A stretch of 64,000 nucleotides of DNA from Ardenticatenales bacterium (GTDB taxonomy: Bacteria; Chloroflexota; Anaerolineae; Ardenticatenales; Ardenticatenaceae), in assembly GCA_020634795.1 (NCBI GenBank), contig JACKAZ010000003.1:124001-188000 (forward strand), given 5' to 3'. The translations under genes and the position numbers were made by a program. The notes beneath the pieces were generated by a model, which was not told the origin of the DNA, did not search any database, and was given only the letters and a program-made list of their open reading frames with translations. How positions within the stretch are numbered: the first letter of the stretch is position 1; each line of letters begins with the position of its first letter. Below, one piece after another: positions 33,953 to 43,053 of this stretch.

Positions 33953-34146
33953 AGCGTGGGAGTCGGGGCGCGGCGTCGTAAGGGTAGATGCCGCCTTGGC
34001 TCGATGACGATGGCGCACGCTTGGTGGACGGGGGCGACGGATGCCGCCGCCCTGACGGTGCTGCGCTCGAACATTGGGCTGCCGGATCAGACAGGCGGCC
34101 CAATGCGGTGACCCGTTCAGAAATCCAACAGAAACCAGATCTCCCT

Positions 34147-35418
34147 ATGACAGAGAGCATTCCCGTCAACGTCGTTCAGTCCGACGCCAAGCCGTGCCAA
34201 TTGCATCCGCAGAGCATGTGCCCCGCCTTCGGTTCGCTGCGAGTGCTGACGCGGATCGAAGGCGCCCATCCCGTGATGGCGACCGATACCGGCTGTCTCT
34301 ATGGCCTGACCTTCGTTACCCATTTCTACGGGGCGCGCAAATCGATCCTTGCCCCCCAGTTGGGCACCGCCGAACTGATGGCGGGCGAAGTGGTGGAAGG
34401 CACCCGTGCCGCCATCGAAGTCGCGGCCAAAGAGCCGGGTTGTGAATTGATCCCTGTCATCTCGCTTTGCGTGGCGGAAACGGCAGGGCTGCCAGAAGAG
34501 ATGTTACCCACGCAGGTCAACGGGGCCGAGGTGGTGCTGGTGCGGGTTCCCGCCTATGCGATCCACTCCCATCCCGAGGCCAAGGATGTGGCGTTGGCGG
34601 CGCTGTTGCGACGGCTGGGCCAGCCAGAGGGCGAACGTGAGGCCAAGCGTGTCCTGCTGTTGGGCGAGGTGTTTCCCGCCGATCCGCTCATTATCGACGC
34701 CACCTTGCGCCGCATGGGGGTGGAAGAGACGATCATCCTGCCCGGCCGTTCCATTCCGGATCTTCGACGTGCGGCCCGTGTCGGGGCGCTGGCTCCCCTC
34801 CACCCCTTCTACAAAGAGACGATGGCGATCTTCCGGGAATGGGGCGTGCCCATCGTGGGGGGCGCGCCGGTCGGTATCAGTGGCTCCTATGCCTGGCTCA
34901 GGGCGATTGGCCGTCTGCTGAAGCTCGATCCGAAACGGGTGGACGAGGTGGCCGAACAGGAGCGTGCACAGGCCGAAGCGATGGTGCAAGCGCAGCCGCT
35001 GTCGGGGCGTATCCTTGTAACCGGCTATGAAGGCACCGAGGTGGCCTATGCGCGGCTGCTGGTGGAAGCGGGGGCCGAGGTACCCTACGTCTCGACCTCG
35101 ATCGCGCAAGAGCCGCTCGCGCTGCCCGACGAGATGTGGCTGCGCTCGCGCGGCACCAAAGAGATCGTCTATCGTAAATCCTTGGAAGAGGATGTGGCCG
35201 CGCTAGACAAGTACGCCCCAGACTTCGTGCTTGGCACCACCCCGTTCTGCGCCATCGCCAAAGAGCGCGGGATCCCCGCGATGTATTTCACCAATCAACT
35301 CGCTTCCCGTCCCTTCTTCCTGAGCGGCGGAATGGCGGCCACGCTCGGCTTCATCCGCCAAACGATGGGCCGCCACGAGCGATACACGTGGATGGAGGAG
35401 TTCTTCGCCGATGGCTAA
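34147..35418 (+). CDS. bchY: Chlorophyllide a reductase subunit BchY
   Basis: A 423-residue NifD-like subunit of chlorophyllide a oxidoreductase. An early CQLHPQSMCPAFGSLRVL provides cysteines for the cluster shared with BchZ, with a further DTGCLYGLTFVTHFYGARKS and VISLCVAETAGLP. It forms a heterotetramer with BchZ. The ATG at 34147 has no strong ribosome site; the frame is open upstream to 33988 in another gene-free stretch. It overlaps bchZ by eight bases. Confidence 0.95.
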   Translation: MTESIPVNVVQSDAKPCQLHPQSMCPAFGSLRVLTRIEGAHPVMATDTGCLYGLTFVTHFYGARKSILAPQLGTAELMAGEVVEGTRAAIEVAAKEPGCELIPVISLCVAETAGLPEEMLPTQVNGAEVVLVRVPAYAIHSHPEAKDVALAALLRRLGQPEGEREAKRVLLLGEVFPADPLIIDATLRRMGVEETIILPGRSIPDLRRAARVGALAPLHPFYKETMAIFREWGVPIVGGAPVGISGSYAWLRAIGRLLKLDPKRVDEVAEQERAQAEAMVQAQPLSGRILVTGYEGTEVAYARLLVEAGAEVPYVSTSIAQEPLALPDEMWLRSRGTKEIVYRKSLEEDVAALDKYAPDFVLGTTPFCAIAKERGIPAMYFTNQLASRPFFLSGGMAATLGFIRQTMGRHERYTWMEEFFADG

Positions 35419-36913
35419 GGTAATCCGCGACCTCTCCGATAGCAGTGGGTATTGGGCCGCCATCTGGACGATGTGCGCCCTGCCCGATCTGCATGTCATC
35501 TGCGATGCGCCAATCGGTTGCTTCAACTTGGTGGCGACCGCTGTCCCGGACTATACCGACGCGGTGCCCCATCTGGAGAACGTCACCCCCTCCGTCATCA
35601 CGGAGCAGGAGGTGGGGGGCGCGGGCACGGCCCCAGCGGTACGGGCCACCTACGAAGGGCTACGCGACGCGGGCCTTTTGGAGGGCAAGCAGCTCATCGT
35701 GGTCTCGACCGCGGAAAGTGAGATGATCGGCTCCGACCTGTCGGATCTGGTGACGACCCTTAAGCCCGGAACGGCCTTCTATTACAGCGACTCGCTTTCC
35801 GAAGATGAATGGGCGGGCCGCGACCGCGTCTTGCGCTGGCTGTGGGAACAGTTTGGCGCGGCGCAGGCGGTGGAGATCCGTCCGGAGCGCGGGCGAGTCA
35901 ACATCATCGGTCCGACCTATGGCTGCTTCAATTCAGCCGCCGATCTGCATGAAGTCAAACGGTTGATCGAAGGGGCGGGGGGGCGGCTCAACCGCGTCTT
36001 CCCGATGGAAAGCCGGCTCGACGAAATGGGCGAGCTGGCCCGCGGCGAACTGAACGTGGTGCTTTACCACGAATTTGGTCATGGCTTGGCGCAGGCACTC
36101 GGCCAGCCGTGGCTGCATGCCCCGATCGGGCTGCAAGCGACCACCGACTTCGTGCGTGAGATCGGGCGTCAGCTCGGCACCGAGGCGCAGGCCGAACGTT
36201 TCATCCGCCACGAGAAGCAGAGCACGTTGCAAGCGGTCTGGGACCTGTGGAAGGGGCCGCAGGGCGACTGGTTCCCGACCACCGACATCGGCCTGGTCGC
36301 CACGCGGAGCTACGTGGACGGACTTCAACGCTATCTCGGCGATGAGCTGGGGATGCCCATTGCCTTCACGGCCACGCGGCCCGCGCCCCACGATGGCATG
36401 GACAACGAAGCGATCCGTCGCCGACTCCACGAAAAGGCGCCGGCCTTCGTCTTTGGCTCGATCAACGAGAAAATCTACTTGAGCGAGGCGGGGGCGCGTC
36501 ACAGTGCCTTCATTCCCGCCGCCTTCCCCGGTCCGATCGTGCGGCGCGCGGTCGGGACCCCCTTCATGGGCTATCGGGGGGCCGTCTGGATCGTGCAAGA
36601 GATCGTGAACCGCCTCTACGAGGCGCTCTACAACTTTCTGCCGCTTGACAGCGCTTACAACAAGCAGGCCGCCGCAGGCCCACCCGCCGCGTCGGGCAAC
36701 GGACGCAAAGCGGATGCTGGCTCGCTCGCGTGGCAGCCAGAGGCCACGGCCCTGCTCGATGCGGCGCTCGACAAACTGCCCTTTTTGCCCCGCATTTCGG
36801 CCAGCCGCGAACTTCAGATGCAGGTCGAGGCGTTGGCGCGGGCCGAGGGTCTCTCCACCATCACAGCCGAACTGGTCGAAGCGGCGCTGGCGGCGCGCGG
36901 AGCAGGTCGATGA
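35411..36913 (+). CDS. bchZ: Chlorophyllide a reductase subunit BchZ
   Basis: A 500-residue NifK-like partner of BchY. Recognisable stretches are SSGYWAAIWTMCALPDLHV and CDAPIGCFNLVATAVPDYTD near the N-terminus, GPTYGCFNSAADLHE near residue 173, and PFMGYRGAVWIVQEIVN near residue 380. The last 90 residues hold the PLPF-like helical tail LLDAALDKLPFLPRISASREL also seen in BchB/BchH-type proteins. It overlaps the following pucC-like gene by ATGA. Confidence 0.95.
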   Translation: MAKVIRDLSDSSGYWAAIWTMCALPDLHVICDAPIGCFNLVATAVPDYTDAVPHLENVTPSVITEQEVGGAGTAPAVRATYEGLRDAGLLEGKQLIVVSTAESEMIGSDLSDLVTTLKPGTAFYYSDSLSEDEWAGRDRVLRWLWEQFGAAQAVEIRPERGRVNIIGPTYGCFNSAADLHEVKRLIEGAGGRLNRVFPMESRLDEMGELARGELNVVLYHEFGHGLAQALGQPWLHAPIGLQATTDFVREIGRQLGTEAQAERFIRHEKQSTLQAVWDLWKGPQGDWFPTTDIGLVATRSYVDGLQRYLGDELGMPIAFTATRPAPHDGMDNEAIRRRLHEKAPAFVFGSINEKIYLSEAGARHSAFIPAAFPGPIVRRAVGTPFMGYRGAVWIVQEIVNRLYEALYNFLPLDSAYNKQAAAGPPAASGNGRKADAGSLAWQPEATALLDAALDKLPFLPRISASRELQMQVEALARAEGLSTITAELVEAALAARGAGR

Positions 36914-38361
36914 ACTTGGCGAAGCCGATCTTGTGGCTGTTCGGGCAACTGGCGCGACTCATCGCGTGGTTGACCCGTCCCGCAAGAGAGTGGCTGGACC
37001 GCCACCCCCGGCTGCGTTGGTGGATGGCGGTCGGTCGGCTGGGGTTGATTCAATTCGGGATCGGCCTCTCACTCGCGCCGATCACCGGCACGCTCAACCG
37101 CGCCCTGATCCAAGATTTGGGGATCCCTGCGGTCGCGGTCGCGGGGCTAATTTCGCTTCACTATTTCGTCTCGCCGGTTCGCGCGATCGTGGGCTACCGT
37201 TCGGACCAAAAACGGTCGGTGGGCAAATGGCGCACTCCCTACATCGTGTTGGGGGTGATGCTGAGCTATGGGGGCTTGGCGCTGGCCCCCTTCGCGTTGA
37301 TCCTGCTGGGCGGGGAAGGCGTCATCAGTTTCTGGCCGGCGATGCTGATCTGCATGGCGATCTTCGCCCTCTACGGTGCGGGGGTCAATATCGTCGAAAC
37401 GGTCTATCTCGCGCTCGTCAGCGATATCACGGCGCCCGAAGATCGCGGCAAGGTATTGTCCGCCCTTTGGTTCATGCTGGTGCTCGGCACGGTGGTCAGC
37501 GCGATCATCATTGGCGGACTGCTGATCGACTATTCCCATCGCCGCCTGATCCAAGTGATGCAAGGCTCCGCCATGGTCTTCGTCCTGCTGACGGTCATTG
37601 CGCTGTGGCGACAGGAACAACTGAATCCCGACGGGACCATCCGTTCCACGCTCGAAACGGTGCGGATCAGACTCTCGCTCTGGGAATCGGTGCGACTCTT
37701 GGGCGGCCAAAAGAGTCTGCAAGCGCTTTTCTTGGTGATTTTCGTCGCGACAATGGCCTTTGCTACCCACGACGTTTTGCTGGAGCCATACGGCGGCCAA
37801 GTGCTGGGCATGACGCCCTCGGCCACGATGCAGCTCACCGCGCTGTGGGGGATCGCCACCATCGTCGGCGTGGTGATGGCGGGCCTGCTGCTCTGGAAGG
37901 GGCGTTCCCCCACCCTGTTGATGGCCGCAGGTTGTGGTGTGGGCTTGCTCGGCTTCGCCGTCATCAGTCTGGCCAGTGATGCCGCGCTTGTTACCCCGTT
38001 CCGCATGGGGGTGGGGCTGATCAGCATCGGGCGCGGTCTGTTCATTGTGGGGAGCGTGATCCTCGTCATGTCGTTGACGGATGTGAGCCATGCCGGACTC
38101 TTCCTGGGGGTTTGGGGCATCGTGCAGGCAATGGCGCAGGGGATGGGGTCGATCGGCGGCGGCTTGGTGCGCGACATCGCCGAATGGCAGAGCGGCAGCG
38201 TGGTGGTGGGTTACACCTTGGTTTACGGCATCTCGCTCAGCCTGCTTCTGTTGGTGCTCTTGTTGCTGTCGAGCCGGATGGGGCGTCGACTGCGCGTCGA
38301 TCAGATCCGCATGCCGTGGTCGGGTCTGGAAGAGATCCCTGCGGATCAACTGGCCTTCTGA
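36910..38361 (+). CDS. PucC/LhaA-family (BCD) membrane transporter-like protein 1
   Basis: A 483-residue major-facilitator-type protein with twelve predicted helices. It belongs to the bacteriochlorophyll delivery (BCD) family: LIQFGIGLSLAPITGTLNRA, LISLHYFVSPVRAIVGYRSDQ, KWRTPYIVLGVMLSYGG and VFGIVQAMAQG-like GVWGIVQAMAQGMGSIGGG. Such proteins help assemble antenna complexes. A basic N-terminal extension of about 45 residues precedes helix 1. It is the last gene of the bchF-to-bchZ operon and is followed by a weak terminator. Confidence 0.9.
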   Translation: MNLAKPILWLFGQLARLIAWLTRPAREWLDRHPRLRWWMAVGRLGLIQFGIGLSLAPITGTLNRALIQDLGIPAVAVAGLISLHYFVSPVRAIVGYRSDQKRSVGKWRTPYIVLGVMLSYGGLALAPFALILLGGEGVISFWPAMLICMAIFALYGAGVNIVETVYLALVSDITAPEDRGKVLSALWFMLVLGTVVSAIIIGGLLIDYSHRRLIQVMQGSAMVFVLLTVIALWRQEQLNPDGTIRSTLETVRIRLSLWESVRLLGGQKSLQALFLVIFVATMAFATHDVLLEPYGGQVLGMTPSATMQLTALWGIATIVGVVMAGLLLWKGRSPTLLMAAGCGVGLLGFAVISLASDAALVTPFRMGVGLISIGRGLFIVGSVILVMSLTDVSHAGLFLGVWGIVQAMAQGMGSIGGGLVRDIAEWQSGSVVVGYTLVYGISLSLLLLVLLLLSSRMGRRLRVDQIRMPWSGLEEIPADQLAF

Positions 38362-38381
38362 TGGGCGGATTCATGACATTT

Positions 38382-38405
38382 GCCCCGCCATTTCGGGGCG
38401 ATTTT
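38382..38405 (+). terminator. Weak terminator after the bchFCXYZ operon
   Basis: GCCCCG and CGGGGC form a 6-bp stem with a 6-base loop, followed by GATTTT. A TATAAT at 38410-38415 just beyond may be the -10 box for the lipoprotein gene, without a clear -35. Confidence 0.45.
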
Positions 38406-38462
38406 CAGGTATAATTTCGGTAGCTTTGCGGTTGACCCGTGGTTCCTTCAGAGGAGGCAACG

Positions 38463-38963
38463 ATGACCCTCAAGAAAACGATCGTCCTACTGTTCGGTAT
38501 GCTCTTGATGACGGGCTGTGGCATGGCGGCCCACACCACCGAGCCGGTGGTGGAAGCGGTCAACGACAGTCAAATTGTCCGCACGTTGGGCTATGTGGAG
38601 TCGGACACGAATAAGAACGGACCCCGCTACGATGTCGGCCTTGCGCTGCCCGACGAGTGGGTGGGGCGGGTTGAGACGCGCGAGACCCCGAACGTGCTCT
38701 ACTTCGACTATCGGATGGAGGGTGGCGAGACGGCCCAACTGTTCGCCATTGAGGCCCTATCCGAACGACAGTGGGCGCAACAGAGCGGCAGTAGCCAAAC
38801 CGCCCATGATGAGTTGCTCCACAATAGGGAGACGGTCTTCGTCTACAACGTGGCCGCCGATCCCTATTTCGCGGGGTTGGCGCGGGACGACTACGACGCC
38901 CTCGTCGCCCAACTGCCGAGCGTGGTTCAGAGCCTGACGGTCAGCCCGGCCGCCGCCCCGTAG
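38463..38963 (+). CDS. Putative lipoprotein
   Basis: A 166-residue protein with a lipoprotein signal, KKTIVLLFGMLLMTGC, so the mature form begins at C19 and is attached outside the membrane. The remainder is a small mixed domain with GLALPDEWVGRVETRETPNVLYFDY. No family is recognised. AGAGGAGG lies five bases before the ATG. It stands between the bchFCXYZ operon and bchH, with no evident link to photosynthesis. Confidence 0.75.
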   Translation: MTLKKTIVLLFGMLLMTGCGMAAHTTEPVVEAVNDSQIVRTLGYVESDTNKNGPRYDVGLALPDEWVGRVETRETPNVLYFDYRMEGGETAQLFAIEALSERQWAQQSGSSQTAHDELLHNRETVFVYNVAADPYFAGLARDDYDALVAQLPSVVQSLTVSPAAAP

Positions 38964-39129
38964 CCGATTTGAACGGGACGGTTGAACGCCTTTAGCCGCG
39001 TCGGTCGCATCACCTGGCTTCCGTGGGTCCCCCGCGCCACCGACGTTCGCACGGGGGCCGTCGCGGTCACAGCGATGGCTGCGGCTGGGCATAGACGTCC
39101 GAATCCGACCTCATCGCGGAGATGACTGG

Positions 39130-42100
39130 ATGCACACGTTAACCTTCATCCTCGGAATGGAGCGCTTCAACGCTCATCTTTGGCACGCCGTGGAGCAGGC
39201 CTTGCACGACGATGGGATCGCCGTGCGAATTCATCGCTTCAACGACGACCATTTGCAGCGGCGCGATCCCGCCTTGGTCGCGGCCATCGCCGAAAGCGAT
39301 CTGCTCTTTGTGACATTGGTCAACATGCGGGCCGAAGCCGACTGGCTGCGTGCGCAGATCGAGGCCCATCAGCCCCAGACCGTCTTCGTCTTCGAAAGTA
39401 TGCCGGAGGCGATGGCGCTGACGCGGGTCGGCGACTATCGCATTGAAGGGGGCAAAGGGAGCATGCCCGCGCCGATGAAGGCGGTCTTGCGGCTCATTAC
39501 GCGCGGGCGCGACGAAGATACGCTCTACGCCTACACCAAGCTGACCAAGCTGACCCGTAAGCTGTTGCCACTGATGCCCGCCAAACTGGGCGATTTTCGG
39601 ACCTGGCTCTCCGTCAACGTCTATTGGAATCAGCCGGACGTGGCCAATCTGACCCAGATGATCCGGCTGATTCTGCGTGACTGTTTCGGCGAAACGCTAG
39701 AGGTCAAGGCAGCGCAATTGATCCCCATGATGGGCTGCTTTCATCCTGCCAGTGAGAGCTTCTTCGCGAAGCCGCGTGACTATTTGCGCTGGGCCTTCCG
39801 CACGCGCTACCACAAGGATCAGCCGCTCGTGGCCCTGCTCGCCTTCCGTAAACATGTGGTGCAGCAGCAGGACTATCTGGATGAGATGATCGTGGCACTG
39901 GAGCGCGAAGGGCTGGCGGTTCTGCCGCTCTTCGTCAGTGGCATCGAAACCCATGTCGCGGTCCGCGAGTGGATCGCCAGCTTTCCCGTCGAACTGTTGA
40001 TCAGCACGATGGGCTTCCCGATCGTCGGGGGTCCCGCAGGGACAACGAAGCCCGGTCAGTACCAGCATCAGGCCAGCGACCTACTGGCGGGGCTGGACGT
40101 GCCCTACATGGTGGCCCAGCCGCTACAGATGCAGAGCGATGTGGCTTGGCGGGCGGAAGGGGTCGCCCCGATGCAAGCGATCATCATGTACGACCTGCCC
40201 GAGATGGATGGCAGTGTCGCCCCCGTGGCGCTCGGTGCGATTCGGGATGAACGGATCGTCGCCGAACCCGACCGTCTGGCGCGGGCCGCCCGTCAGGCTG
40301 CCGCTTGGGTTCGGTTGCGCCGTAAAGCACGCCACGAACGGCGCATCGCCTTTGTGCTCTACAACTATCCGCCCGGCCTCGGCAAACTTGGCACCGCCGC
40401 GCTGCTGGATGTGCCAGCGTCGCTCCACACCATTCTGCGCCGACTGCAAGAGGGGGGCTACCGAGTCGAGGGCCTGCCCCCTTCGCCCGAACGCTTGACC
40501 GCGCGGCTCAACGCTCTGGAGGGCGGCGCTGGGCAGAACGGCCATCACAAGGACCACGTCACCCTCTACACCGAAGCCTACTACGATTTGCTGCCCCGCG
40601 ACCACGAGCGGCGTGTCGATGATTTCTGGGGGCAGGCCCCCGGTGACATCGCCCCCGCCGCCCACAACGGCTTGCGGCTGGATGGCTTCGAACTGGGCAA
40701 CATTTTCGTGGGCGTGCAGCCCCCGATGGGGGTGCCCGGCGACCCGATGCGACTGCTCTTCGATCAGAACTTCACCCCACACCATCAGTACGTGGCCTTC
40801 TATCGCTGGCTGACGGAGATCTGGGGTGCGGACGCGATCGTGCATGTCGGTATGCACGGCACGGCGGAATGGATGCCCGGCCTGCAGCTCGGCCTGACCC
40901 GCGACTGCTGGCCCGATCTGCTGCTGGGGGAGTTACCCAACCTCTACCTCTACCCCATGAACAACCCAGCCGAATCGGCGATTGCACGGCGGCGGGGTTA
41001 CGCATCGATCATCAGTCATGCCGTGCCGCCCTATGCCCGCGCTGGCTTGTACAAGCAGTTGGCGCAGGCGCAGGGGCTGGTGGCGGACGACGGGGGTGAG
41101 CGGAGCGACCGCGTGGCCGCGCTCCAAACGCTGCTGCCCGATCTGCCCCAAGCCGAGGACGAAGCGGCGGAAAGCTACTTGGCCCGTGTCCGTGACTACT
41201 TGGCCGAACTCGAAGCGCGGCTGATCGTCGATGGCCTGCATATCTTCGGCCAAGCCCCCGACGCGAGTCGCAGCATGGCGCTCATCGAGGCCGCGCTGGA
41301 CGTGCCTCGGGATGGCCACGCGGGTTTAACAATGCTGCTTGCGCAGGCGGGCGTGTCGGCGCCTGCGGCGGCACGTCGCACCTTGATCGAACGGGTCCTG
41401 CTCGACCACCAGTCGGGTGACCGACTCTGGCGCGAACTGACCGGCCAGCCCGCGCCGGAGGCGCTGGAGGCCCTGTTGGCACATGGCCGCGCCATGCTGA
41501 ACGGCATTGCACAAAGCCAGGGCGAGGTGGAGGCCCTGCTCCACGCGCTGGACGGGGGCTATACCCGTCCGTTGGCGGGTGCGGATCCGGTCCGCGCAGG
41601 GGCCGCGGCCTTCCCGTCGGGGCGCAACATCCACGGCATCGACGCCTGGCGCTTGCCCACCAACGACGCGCTGCGGCGTGGCCGCGAGATGGCCGTCGCG
41701 CTGATCGACCGTCACCGGCAGGCGCAGGGGGACTACCCTGAGACGGTCGCGATGACGCTCTGGGCGCTCGACACCATCAAGAGCGAGGGTGAGAGCCTGG
41801 GGGCGATCTTGGCGCTGGTGGGCGCGACGCCGGAGCGGGATGGGCAGGGCAAAATTTGGCGCTACGCTCTTACCCCGCTCGACCAGTTGGGCCGTCCGCG
41901 CATCGACATTCTGCTTGACATCAGCGCGATCTTCCGCGACACTTTCCAACATACCTTGGATCTGCTGGACGATCTCTTCCGACGCGCGGCGGATGCCGAC
42001 GAACCGGTGGCGATGAATCCCATCCGCGCCCATGCGCTGGCGCTCAAGTCGGAGGGGCAATCGTGGGAAGCGGCCACGGCACGCATCTTCTCGCAATCAC

Positions 42101-42813
42101 GTGGCCACTACGGCACCGGTGTCGACGAATTGATCGAAGAGAGCCAGTGGGAGGATGCCGAGGATCTGACCAACGTCTATCTGCATCGTGGCGCCCATAG
42201 TTATGGCGGCAGTCGCGCGGGCCAAGCGGCCCCCGACGTGCTACGCGGTCTGTTGAGCACGGTCGGGCATGTCTTTCAGGCGATCGACAGTGTCGAATAC
42301 GGCTTGAGTGATATGCAGCACTACTACGGACACAGTGGCGCGCTGCAACTGGCCGCCAGTCAGGCGCGGGGCGATGCGGTGCCGCTCACCTATGCGGAAG
42401 CGTACACCGGAACCGTGAAGGCCGCGAGTGCGGCCGAACTGTTGCAGATCGAGGCGCGCACCAAACTGCTCAATCCGCGTTGGTACGAGGGGATGATGGC
42501 CCATGGCCATGCGGGCGCGGCGGAGATCGGCAATCGCTTCACCTATCTGCTGGGGTGGAGCGCGGTCAGCGATCTGGTTCAACCCTGGCTCTTCGATGAG
42601 GCGGCGGCGACCTTTGTGCTGGATGAGGCGATGCGGCAGCGGCTGGAGCAGGCCAATCCCCAGGCGGCCCGCAACGCGGTCTCGCGCCTGTTGGAAGCGA
42701 ACGGGCGCGGCCTTTGGCCGACCGACGACGCAACGATCGACCAATTGCAGTCGCTCTACACGGACCTTGAGGATCGGTTGGAGGGGGTGGCCCGCGCGCC
42801 CGTGCCGGCCTGA
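39130..42813 (+). CDS. bchH: Magnesium chelatase large subunit BchH
   Basis: A 1227-residue porphyrin-binding subunit of Mg-chelatase, which inserts magnesium into protoporphyrin IX with BchI and BchD. Characteristic segments are FVFESMPEAMALTRVGDY near residue 97, GCFHPASESFF near residue 203, VGMHGTAEWMPG near residue 577 and HYYGHSGALQLA near the C-terminus. Length matches the family. GGAG lies eight bases before the ATG. It heads a bchH-(42-aa peptide)-bchI-bchD unit. Confidence 0.96.
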   Translation: MHTLTFILGMERFNAHLWHAVEQALHDDGIAVRIHRFNDDHLQRRDPALVAAIAESDLLFVTLVNMRAEADWLRAQIEAHQPQTVFVFESMPEAMALTRVGDYRIEGGKGSMPAPMKAVLRLITRGRDEDTLYAYTKLTKLTRKLLPLMPAKLGDFRTWLSVNVYWNQPDVANLTQMIRLILRDCFGETLEVKAAQLIPMMGCFHPASESFFAKPRDYLRWAFRTRYHKDQPLVALLAFRKHVVQQQDYLDEMIVALEREGLAVLPLFVSGIETHVAVREWIASFPVELLISTMGFPIVGGPAGTTKPGQYQHQASDLLAGLDVPYMVAQPLQMQSDVAWRAEGVAPMQAIIMYDLPEMDGSVAPVALGAIRDERIVAEPDRLARAARQAAAWVRLRRKARHERRIAFVLYNYPPGLGKLGTAALLDVPASLHTILRRLQEGGYRVEGLPPSPERLTARLNALEGGAGQNGHHKDHVTLYTEAYYDLLPRDHERRVDDFWGQAPGDIAPAAHNGLRLDGFELGNIFVGVQPPMGVPGDPMRLLFDQNFTPHHQYVAFYRWLTEIWGADAIVHVGMHGTAEWMPGLQLGLTRDCWPDLLLGELPNLYLYPMNNPAESAIARRRGYASIISHAVPPYARAGLYKQLAQAQGLVADDGGERSDRVAALQTLLPDLPQAEDEAAESYLARVRDYLAELEARLIVDGLHIFGQAPDASRSMALIEAALDVPRDGHAGLTMLLAQAGVSAPAAARRTLIERVLLDHQSGDRLWRELTGQPAPEALEALLAHGRAMLNGIAQSQGEVEALLHALDGGYTRPLAGADPVRAGAAAFPSGRNIHGIDAWRLPTNDALRRGREMAVALIDRHRQAQGDYPETVAMTLWALDTIKSEGESLGAILALVGATPERDGQGKIWRYALTPLDQLGRPRIDILLDISAIFRDTFQHTLDLLDDLFRRAADADEPVAMNPIRAHALALKSEGQSWEAATARIFSQSRGHYGTGVDELIEESQWEDAEDLTNVYLHRGAHSYGGSRAGQAAPDVLRGLLSTVGHVFQAIDSVEYGLSDMQHYYGHSGALQLAASQARGDAVPLTYAEAYTGTVKAASAAELLQIEARTKLLNPRWYEGMMAHGHAGAAEIGNRFTYLLGWSAVSDLVQPWLFDEAAATFVLDEAMRQRLEQANPQAARNAVSRLLEANGRGLWPTDDATIDQLQSLYTDLEDRLEGVARAPVPA

Positions 42814-42855
42814 TCGTTAGTTATTGACATAACATCTTGACCACGGAGGGTAATC

Positions 42856-42984
42856 ATGTTTACCTTGGACTTTGTCCTAAGCCTACGCTTCCTCATCACG
42901 GTAGGGGTGGTACTGCTCCCCCTCTTGATCTTGCTGGCGCATGTCTGGATGACGTGGAGCCCGATGACGCCCGACGCGGAATAA
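42856..42984 (+). CDS. 42-residue membrane peptide with light-harvesting-alpha-like layout
   Basis: ATG to TAA encodes a single-helix peptide, MFTLDFVLSLRFLI then TVGVVLLPLLILLAHVWM and TWSPMTPDAE. GGAGGG lies nine bases before the ATG. It sits 42 bases after bchH and 69 bases before the chosen bchI start. Placed against PufA with a one-residue offset, three landmarks coincide: R11 with R10, H29 with H28, and S35-P36 with S34-P35. The usual small residue four before the histidine is replaced by I25, so pigment binding is uncertain. It could be an antenna paralogue, a reaction-centre accessory subunit or a chelatase anchor. Confidence 0.6.
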   Translation: MFTLDFVLSLRFLITVGVVLLPLLILLAHVWMTWSPMTPDAE

Positions 42985-43053
42985 TCGTCCCACGTGATTA
43001 GGCAAGCCCTTCAGGAGAACCAAAGAGATCAACCGAGCCCCACCGAGGCGGGG

